Source of the DNA: Bacteroidota bacterium
Lineage (GTDB): Bacteria; Bacteroidota; Ignavibacteria; Ignavibacteriales; Melioribacteraceae
Length of the DNA stretch: 64,000 nt
Assembly (NCBI GenBank): GCA_023381535.1
Contig: JAMCSN010000226.1
Span: 62,001 to 126,000 of the forward strand
Reading direction: 5' to 3'
The notes beneath the pieces are model-generated. The model made no database searches, was not told the origin of the DNA, and was given only the letters and a program-made list of their open reading frames with translations. Numbering within the stretch: position 1 is the stretch's first letter; each line of letters starts with the position of its first letter. The translations under genes were made by a program, and so were the position numbers. Shown one piece after another: positions 58,593-64,000 of the stretch.

Positions 58593-59030
58593 CTACATGC
58601 CGATATCTTCGTTCCACAATTCCGGCTTATCATGAATAAATTTTTTCATCATGTCGGTACATGTTTCATCGCCTAGCACTTCAACTTGTACGCCGCGCGA
58701 TTTCAAAAGTTCTTCTTCACCCACAAATGTTTTGTTCTCGCCGATAATCACTTTCGGAATTCCATACAAAAGAATCGCACCGGAACACATCGAGCAAGGC
58801 GATAAAGTAGTATAGAGAACGCTCTCTCTATAAACCGAAGCCGGTTGTCTTCCGGCATTTTCAAGCGCGTCCATCTCTCCGTGCAAAATTGCACTGCCCT
58901 TTTGCACCCGGCGGTTGTGTCCGCGACCGATAATTTTTCCGTTATGAACAATCACCGATCCGATTGGAATCCCGCCTTCGTTCAAACCGGTTTGCGCTTC
59001 TTCAATTGCCGCTTGCATAAACTTATCCAT
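58593..59030 (-). CDS. Cytosine deaminase of the yeast Fcy1 type
   Basis: A 145-residue zinc deaminase. Zinc and catalytic residues are HGE (50-52) and SPCSMC (Cys79, Cys82). The phrases EEGGIPIGSVIV-like start, GRGHNRRVQKGSAILHGEMD, YTTLSPCSMCSGAILLYGIP, GENKTF and the ending LWNEDIGM resemble yeast cytosine deaminase closely, including its C-terminal W..EDIG tail. Guanine or tRNA-adenosine deaminases lack that tail. It likely makes uracil from cytosine in salvage. It ends three bases from the convergent alr gene. Confidence 0.85.
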   Translation of the reverse strand: MDKFMQAAIEEAQTGLNEGGIPIGSVIVHNGKIIGRGHNRRVQKGSAILHGEMDALENAGRQPASVYRESVLYTTLSPCSMCSGAILLYGIPKVIIGENKTFVGEEELLKSRGVQVEVLGDETCTDMMKKFIHDKPELWNEDIGM

Positions 59031-59072
59031 AACTTTCCTCCAAATTATATTCTACACTCTAAAACTCCACAC

Positions 59073-60416
59073 TCAATGATACTCAATTGTGCTTCCGCCG
59101 ATAAACTCGCGCAGAACGGAATCGCCCGGAATTGCGGAATCATCTTGAACGGGTTCAATCGCTTCCAGAACTTTTCTAACTCGCGCTGCTCTCGTGTACG
59201 CATCTTCTCTTAACGGATCGCCGGCATATTTTTTCTCCCATTCTTTGAAATGTTCAAGTAGCTTCGGTCTGTAGATCGGCACTTCAAAGGGCATCGACGT
59301 ATTCACAATATAATCCGCAGTGGTGCAGTACGGCAATATCGTTCTCTTCTCTGAAGACCGAACATAATGCCAATGCAGCAATGTTTGTTCCGGATTGTAT
59401 GCACGATGAACGGAATCACGCAGCATGCGGCGTATTAACCGCAGATCAGTCCAGCGAACATATTGTCCGTCATGACCTTTCATTTGAAGCAGCGGTTCAA
59501 GATAGAGTTTAAATTTTAGGGAACTTGGAATTTCTTTGCTAAAATCCGGATAAAGTCCGTGCAAACTATCGATGAGCAAAACTTCATTTTCATGGATGCG
59601 CAACGGGGTTCTATCAAGAAATCTCTTGCCGGTCTTAAAATCATAATACGGAATTTTAACTTCTTCGCCCGCAGCCAATTTTTTTAGATGCCCGTTGATC
59701 ATTTCAAGATCGAGCGCTTGCGGAGTTTCAAAATCGTAATCGCCAAATTCATCTTTCGGGTGGAGCTCAAGGTCAAAGAAATAATTATCAACAACCAGCG
59801 GAACGAAACTCATTCCCATTTTCTTCAACCGCATTTCCAGTTTCATCGTGGTCGTGGTTTTTCCTGATGACGAAGGTCCGCTCACCATCACCATTTTCAG
59901 TTCATTGCTTCTTTCTTTTATCAGATCTGCGGCGGTATCAAGCTGAGTTTCATAAAACGATTCGGCTTCATGAACAATTTGCGGGAATTCGCCTTTTCTA
60001 ATTCGTTCGTTTGTTGAATCAATTGTATTTAGTTTGTGCGCCACCGCCCAATCGAGCGCACGCCAAACTTTTTTCCACGGAATCAGTTCGTTCGGTTTGG
60101 AAAAATGCCGCGAGTCCTCTCGCCGTCTCCGCGCAGCTTCTTCTCTGTAAAGAATAAATTCTTTCGCAACTTTTGAATGACCGTTCTTGATCAAAACTTT
60201 TTCAATGATGTCTTGAATTTCTTCAACGTGAGGTCTGTATCCTTCTTCGTAAGTCTCTTCCAGAACCGTAATAACATGCTTGGCTAGTTCTTCCGCTTTT
60301 TCTTTGTCGCGTCCGCCGACAGCAACCGCCGCTCTGTAAATTACATTTGCAATTCTATCCGCGTTGAACGGAACGATTGCGCCGCTTCTCTTAATAACAA
60401 ATTTGAATTTTCCCAC
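59073..60416 (-). CDS. ATP-cone and uridine-kinase-like fusion protein
   Basis: A 447-residue protein. An ATP-cone (about 3-97: FVIKRSGAIVPFNADRIANV, GYRPHVEEIQDIIEKVLIKN, AKEFILYREE) is fused to a P-loop kinase (about 170-410). Walker A is VSGPSSSGKTTTTMK (178-192), then DNYFFDLELHPKDEFGDYDF and PYYDFKTGKRF are the phosphoribulokinase/uridine kinase-type substrate loops. The start is GTG, with GGAGAG five bases upstream. The ATP-cone suggests allosteric control by ATP or dATP. It may phosphorylate a nucleoside, but this is family inference. Confidence 0.88.
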   Translation of the reverse strand: MGKFKFVIKRSGAIVPFNADRIANVIYRAAVAVGGRDKEKAEELAKHVITVLEETYEEGYRPHVEEIQDIIEKVLIKNGHSKVAKEFILYREEAARRRREDSRHFSKPNELIPWKKVWRALDWAVAHKLNTIDSTNERIRKGEFPQIVHEAESFYETQLDTAADLIKERSNELKMVMVSGPSSSGKTTTTMKLEMRLKKMGMSFVPLVVDNYFFDLELHPKDEFGDYDFETPQALDLEMINGHLKKLAAGEEVKIPYYDFKTGKRFLDRTPLRIHENEVLLIDSLHGLYPDFSKEIPSSLKFKLYLEPLLQMKGHDGQYVRWTDLRLIRRMLRDSVHRAYNPEQTLLHWHYVRSSEKRTILPYCTTADYIVNTSMPFEVPIYRPKLLEHFKEWEKKYAGDPLREDAYTRAARVRKVLEAIEPVQDDSAIPGDSVLREFIGGSTIEYH

Positions 60417-60518
60417 CTTCTCTCCATATCAATTGTGGATTCGTTGATAAACACCCGGTTAATTTAGTCCGATGGTGGCTTTAATTCAAATGTTGGAGTG
60501 GTTGGGAGAGTTGCCGGG

Positions 60519-60547
60519 AAAAAGCCGAACGCTCAGTTCGGCTTTTT
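60519..60547 (-). terminator. Intrinsic terminator overlapping the end of the DUF1572 gene
   Basis: AAAAAGCCGAAC (60519-60530), GCTCA loop, GTTCGGCTTTTT (60536-60547): a perfect 12-bp stem followed by U residues on both transcripts. The stop codon of the minus-strand DUF1572 gene lies in the loop, so the last codons are within the stem. It separates that gene from the kinase gene. Confidence 0.85.
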
Positions 60548-61057
60548 CTCTTTGGTTGGATTCGAATTATATGTCTGCGATTTTCCTTTCGGTATGCTGA
60601 GCGATTTCCAATTTGCACCGACGTGCTGACGCGCGATGAAAACAATTTGTCCGACATGATAGGACAAATGCGAAAGTGATCTTGCCAGTGCATCCGATAC
60701 AGTTAACTCGGTTTCTCTGATTTTTACTTTTCGAGGAAGATCGGCATCGGTAAGTTTATTTAATTCACCGATTAGAATATCGAATGCTTCATTCCAATTT
60801 TTCAGAAGCGCTGCTCTATCTTGGTTTGATTCCTCAAATTCACCGTCACGGTTACGCCACGATTTCTCGCCGTCCTCCGTCAAAAAATTTGTGAACCGCG
60901 ATTTTAAATTACCGGAAAGGTGATTCATCAAAATCGCAATTGAGTTCTCGGTCCCAGCGATTATTTTATGCAAGTCCTCATCCTTTACTTGCACTACAGC
61001 AAGTTCAGTTAATGATTTGTATCTATTATATTCTGATTTGATTGATTCGATTACCAT
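60533..61057 (-). CDS. DinB-fold protein (DUF1572-like)
   Basis: A 174-residue helical protein. LMNHLSGNLKSRFTNFLTED is the first His-bearing helix; NRDGEFEESNQDRAALLKNW is the family middle; SLSHLSYHVGQIVFIARQHV bears the His pair that would bind metal. The C-terminus PKGKSQTYNSNPTKEKKPN is a charged tail coded within the terminator stem. Family function unknown (DinB-related). Confidence 0.85.
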   Translation of the reverse strand: MVIESIKSEYNRYKSLTELAVVQVKDEDLHKIIAGTENSIAILMNHLSGNLKSRFTNFLTEDGEKSWRNRDGEFEESNQDRAALLKNWNEAFDILIGELNKLTDADLPRKVKIRETELTVSDALARSLSHLSYHVGQIVFIARQHVGANWKSLSIPKGKSQTYNSNPTKEKKPN

Positions 61058-61154
61058 AAATATTTCCTTTCGTTCAAATTGTCTGAGCGAATATAATAAT
61101 TGACAAGTTATTCCGGTAGGCTCATATCAACAACTTGGAGCGGCAGTTAAGCGA

Positions 61155-62945
61155 TTAGACGCTTGCAAATGAATTTACCATGAGTTTTTGTTCTAACGCT
61201 TCAAGCTGTTCTATAATTTTTTCTCTCACGTGTTCAGTTTCTTCCAAAATTTCCGGTATGAGTTTTTTATAGTACTCAATTCCATCCAGCAAGTTTGTTC
61301 GAAACGTACTGAAAAATTCATCGCTTTGTGCAGTGATTGCATCGGTTTTTTCTTCCATCTTCTTCTGCAGATAATCAATGTAGAGACTTAACTCTTTCAC
61401 AAACATGTTTGGGCGGTTAGGATCAGTTATCAAATTCATTCTGCCGTAAATGTGATCGACCATTTCCTTCAAAGTTGCAACTTTTGAAAAATATGCGAGG
61501 TTTGGTCCCGGGCATACGGAAACGGCTTGACTGATTTTCGGCGTTTCAATTTTATTTACTATTAGCGCGGAAGCTGCGAGTCCTTCACATAGACATGCTT
61601 TACCAACGACTTTGTCAAATTCATTTTTGAATTCTACGGGATCGGTGTTGGTTTCCTTCAACTCTGCAATTTTTTTATTTAAGAATGAAATTGACGCAGT
61701 GCAAAGCGGCTTATCGGAATATTCTTTGTTAGAAAGCAAAAACTTTTTAGTACATGCGCTTCCCGGATTTCCTTTTTCAATTTTTGCAAACTTCTCCCGG
61801 TCTTTGCTGTTATCACGCAGACTGTTAAACGGCACGCCCAACGGAGAAATGTCGCTTAGATACAAATCCTTCTCTTCCGCAGCGCAAAGTTTTTCCAATG
61901 TATAGTCATCAACGTTCATCACTTCAGGAACCAATAGAAACGGGCTTCCCCATCCGACTGACTGAACCCCGTAATAACGAAGCAGAAAATCTTGTTCGGT
62001 TGATTTTCCTACACCGCCTTGAACGGTGATTTTCACGCCGAGTTTCCGTTCATCAATTGAAATTTCTTTTTTGTGAAGCGCTTGAAGATAAATTTCTTTC
62101 AACGATTGCAGCAATTCTTCTTTTCTGTTTTTGAATTCTTCCAGTATCGGGCCCAACAATAAACCATCTGTTGCAAATGCGTGCCCGCCGCAATTTAATC
62201 CGGATTCGATTCTGTACTCTGAAACCCACAATCCTTTTTTCGCTAAAAATTTTCCTTGAATAAGCGCCGAACGGAAATCGCTTACCTTGATTACAATTTT
62301 CTTCTTAAAGTTTCCGCATTCGTCCGGAAAGAAATCTTTGAACGTTTCGATGTAACTGTACAAACGCGGATTCATGCCGGCAGAAAAAATAATCGAGCTT
62401 TCGAGTTCGCTAAGAGCAAACCCGCGCAGAGCGGCAAGAGCGTCATTAAATTCCGGCGGAAGCAAATTTCCGTTTGAATCGTAATTAGCTTTATCAACTT
62501 TCGTCATAATGTTTACATCAACGGCACCCGGCTTCATCTGATCTCTCAGTCGGTCTTGCAAACTCTTCACAACATCGGGATCGTCTGCTTTCAGCATCTC
62601 ATCGTATTCCAACTTTAAGGGGGAACTCTCCGGAAGCATTTCAAAATATTTATTTATTTCGCCGCCGGTTTCAAATGGAGAATTTTTCAACTTCTCAAAT
62701 CGTTCTTTCACAATTTGATTGATCATGTTCAGATAAGCTGTGGTTCTGCGCGCACGTGAATCGTGTTCATCCGCTGCAATTGGGATATAAACCTGACCGG
62801 ATTTTTCAAGATAATGCTTGCGCAAATGTTCCAACAAAATATCATCCACGATAGACATAACGGATGAAATTCCATACTTGGCAACTTTTACCGGCGCATC
62901 AACAGAAAAGCCGAGTCCTAAAACGGGTATATGAAACTTATGCAT
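61155..62945 (-). CDS. Large uncharacterised protein, possible TIM-barrel oxidoreductase-like
   Basis: A 596-residue cytosolic protein. The start HIPVLGLGFSVDAPVKVAKY resembles the opening of nitronate-monooxygenase-like TIM barrels. ESGLNCGGHAFATDGLLLGP and VKITVQGGVGKSTEQDFLLR then GVQSVGWGSPFLLVPEV look like phosphate- and flavin-loop elements of such barrels. Seven Cys lie in the late half, among them GKACLCEGLAASAL and AVSVCPGPNLAYF, and could bind Fe-S or metal. The ATG at 62945 was taken; a longer frame would start at TTG. No named family is recognised. The C-terminal 110 residues are a coiled coil. Confidence 0.6.
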   Translation of the reverse strand: MHKFHIPVLGLGFSVDAPVKVAKYGISSVMSIVDDILLEHLRKHYLEKSGQVYIPIAADEHDSRARRTTAYLNMINQIVKERFEKLKNSPFETGGEINKYFEMLPESSPLKLEYDEMLKADDPDVVKSLQDRLRDQMKPGAVDVNIMTKVDKANYDSNGNLLPPEFNDALAALRGFALSELESSIIFSAGMNPRLYSYIETFKDFFPDECGNFKKKIVIKVSDFRSALIQGKFLAKKGLWVSEYRIESGLNCGGHAFATDGLLLGPILEEFKNRKEELLQSLKEIYLQALHKKEISIDERKLGVKITVQGGVGKSTEQDFLLRYYGVQSVGWGSPFLLVPEVMNVDDYTLEKLCAAEEKDLYLSDISPLGVPFNSLRDNSKDREKFAKIEKGNPGSACTKKFLLSNKEYSDKPLCTASISFLNKKIAELKETNTDPVEFKNEFDKVVGKACLCEGLAASALIVNKIETPKISQAVSVCPGPNLAYFSKVATLKEMVDHIYGRMNLITDPNRPNMFVKELSLYIDYLQKKMEEKTDAITAQSDEFFSTFRTNLLDGIEYYKKLIPEILEETEHVREKIIEQLEALEQKLMVNSFASV

Positions 62946-63228
62946 GTTGGGTTTTACCGTTTCGTTTTTCAAATATTTTAAAAGTCAGATCGGTTCAAAT
63001 GATATTGGAATAATTTTTTCTAGAAGAGTTGCCGCAGATAACGTAGATTTATTTCTATTGAAGCAAACAAAATCAAATTGAAATATTCTAATTACAGCAA
63101 CGTAAGATGAACCGCTTCCTTGGGTGGTGAACTTACAAAAATTACTCGGCGTATATCTATTCGGATCAGGCGGGCTGTGCTGGTTTTACATTTATTTTAC
63201 AATTCTTTTCCTGTTGGAGTAATGAAAT
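62946..63228. other. Gap without recognisable gene
   Basis: An AT-rich stretch upstream of the large uncharacterised gene. I see no open frame with family resemblance, no tRNA and no strong hairpin. Part of it (63027-63060) has the word GCCGCAGATAACGTAGATTT, a weak relative of the repeat at 4080-4125. It should hold the promoter of the gene at 61155-62945. Confidence 0.5.
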
Positions 63229-63393
63229 TTAATGTTGCGAAGACAATTCCAAGTTCGCTCTTAGAATCCCGGATGCATTCCCCGTTAAAACAGTTTTGCC
63301 GAACTGATTAGTGCAAACCCATTCCGATGAAACTTTCGTAACATTATTCTCATTGCTGAATTCGGTTAGTTTCACTTCGCATTTTATCGACTT
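63229..63393 (-). pseudogene. Relic of a hot-dog/MaoC-like protein C-terminus
   Basis: On the minus strand one frame reads SIKCEVKLTEFSNENNVTKV, SSEWVCTNQFGKTVLTGNAS and GILRANLELSSQH before TAA. The alternating strands and the TNQFGK turn resemble the C-terminal strands of MaoC/hot-dog acyl-CoA hydratases or thioesterases. A TGA closes the frame upstream (63394-63396) and no start or N-terminus is seen. It appears to be a decayed or truncated gene. Confidence 0.45.
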
Positions 63394-63432
63394 TCATCGC
63401 TCATATCTTTATGCTCGTTAAACTAATTTGAT

Positions 63433-63735
63433 TCACTTTTTTGCGTCGTGCTGGGCTACCATTGCGCGGTGAACGTTTAACTTCTGCCAAACATTGCATA
63501 GAATGTACGGCTCGATTTTGAGCCATTGCTCTTCAAGCTCGGCACGCGACGGATAATCACAAACTATCATCGAGCCGATCATTTTCCCGTCATCGTTAAG
63601 AATCGCCGACGCATAGAGCCACTTGCCTTCGTCAAACATTTTTTGTGCGAACTTCAAATGTTTTTCGCGTACTGCCATTCTTCTTTCCAGCGCTTTATCG
63701 TCGGTGCCGTCGTAAGCTATCACAATAAATTGCAT
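63433..63735 (-). CDS. YciI-family protein
   Basis: A 100-residue protein of the YciI alpha/beta (dimeric ferredoxin-like) fold. FIVIAYDGTDDKALERRMAV is the first strand-helix, REKHLKFAQKMFDEGKWLYA has the conserved His (near 25), SMIVCDYPSRAELEEQWLKI the later part with Asp. YciI-like proteins are small enzymes of varied function. The ATG has GGGAG about five bases upstream. The cupin gene begins further upstream on the same strand. Confidence 0.85.
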   Translation of the reverse strand: MQFIVIAYDGTDDKALERRMAVREKHLKFAQKMFDEGKWLYASAILNDDGKMIGSMIVCDYPSRAELEEQWLKIEPYILCNVWQKLNVHRAMVAQHDAKK

Positions 63736-63811
63736 TTTAACTCCCGTAAAAAAGTTTACGTATGTTCCAAGCGACAGGTAAATCTCCGCTATAAATCTGT
63801 CATCTGCAATT

Positions 63812-64000
63812 TTATTTAAGCATTTCCATTATGTCTTCTTTGTTCGGCACAACGCACAGAAACTCGAACGGTTCATTGCCAACTGTTTGATAGCTGTGCG
63901 GAGTTTTTGCCGGAATGAAAACGACATCATCTTTTTTCACTTCAAAAGTTTTATCGTCGATTACAACGATTGCTTGGCCGCCAAGGACAAGCTGTTCGTG
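63812..64000 (-). CDS. Cupin-domain protein, C-terminal part
   Basis: The window closes inside this gene; 62 codons before TAA (63812-63814) are visible. HEQLVLGGQAIVVIDDKTFE is the first visible strand set, VKKDDVVFIPAKTPHSYQTV the second cupin motif with PxxxPH, and EPFEFLCVVP the last strand. The initial His-Glu is part of the first cupin metal motif. It is a small beta-barrel that may bind a metal. Substrate unknown; the YciI gene follows on the same strand. Confidence 0.85.
   Translation of the reverse strand, partial: HEQLVLGGQAIVVIDDKTFEVKKDDVVFIPAKTPHSYQTVGNEPFEFLCVVPNKEDIMEMLK

Noticed and set aside
1..64000. tRNA genes, CRISPR arrays, riboswitches, prophage
   Set aside because: No T-arm-like sets, no regularly spaced repeats, no recognisable aptamer core and no phage genes were seen by eye.

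Overview
The window looks like part of the chromosome of a free-living bacterium of the Ignavibacteria/Chlorobi side of the Bacteroidota. This is inferred from gene content and style, not from a marker tree. Secreted proteins end their signal peptides in AQ-type sites (SIQAQ, TFAQ, LFAQ, TAQAQ). There is a DUF5916 outer-membrane protein beside a LytS/LytTR pair, a Bacteroidota-type DUF4905 protein, and moderate-to-low GC. Many genes nevertheless have Shine-Dalgarno sequences, and the arg promoter is a canonical -35/-10. There is no tRNA, rRNA operon, CRISPR array, phage or complete insertion sequence. The one structural RNA is RNase P RNA (rnpB).

Layout. 0-7 kb: the tail of an S9 peptidase, an AMMECR1/MEMO pair, DUF4905, tryptophanase (tnaA), a membrane/membrane/HTH regulator triad with a tandem operator, a Yip1 protein and rluE. 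7-15 kb: priA, trxA, hisN, a Sua5-type TsaC, a soluble PAS histidine kinase and an M24 peptidase. 15-24 kb: a secreted GH13 enzyme, a stand-alone CarH-like B12 domain protein, a PAP2-like protein, a CoA-binding protein, a LytTR/LytS system and DUF5916. 24-31 kb: ruvA, a barrel protein, ruvC, yebC, recJ, rnpB and an AI-2E-type permease. 31-41.5 kb: a second GH13 enzyme with a membrane PAS kinase, a GNAT protein, radical SAM, a frameshifted O-methyltransferase, YitT, a 114-bp MITE-like element and an ABC-2 exporter. 41.6-50.4 kb: an M13 peptidase and the arginine operon argC-J-B-R-G-H. 50.4-64 kb: alkD, outer-membrane and secreted proteins, a half-size TauE/SafE protein, two DinB-fold proteins, an RluA enzyme, an esterase, an SDR, alr, a yeast-type cytosine deaminase, an ATP-cone/uridine-kinase fusion, a large uncharacterised protein, YciI and a cupin.

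How parts work together. argC, argJ, argB, argR, argG and argH form one minus-strand unit whose promoter is covered by two tandem ARG boxes. ArgJ recycles the acetyl group, so argA need not be present, and ArgR in the operon should set up autoregulation. yebC-ruvC, ruvA and recJ form a DNA-repair neighbourhood beside rnpB.

The most unusual feature is a set of GC-rich palindromic repeats lying in frame inside coding sequences. Two long related copies sit in argH and in the GH13 gene, in opposite orientations, and a third lies upstream of argC. Shorter palindromes interrupt rluE and a GNAT gene and form the tail of an ABC ATPase. AT-rich, word-like repeats and hairpins fill many intergenic gaps. 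Two genes carry single-base indels in poly-A runs (an O-methyltransferase and a VOC relic), and a third relic is a hot-dog/MaoC-like C-terminus.
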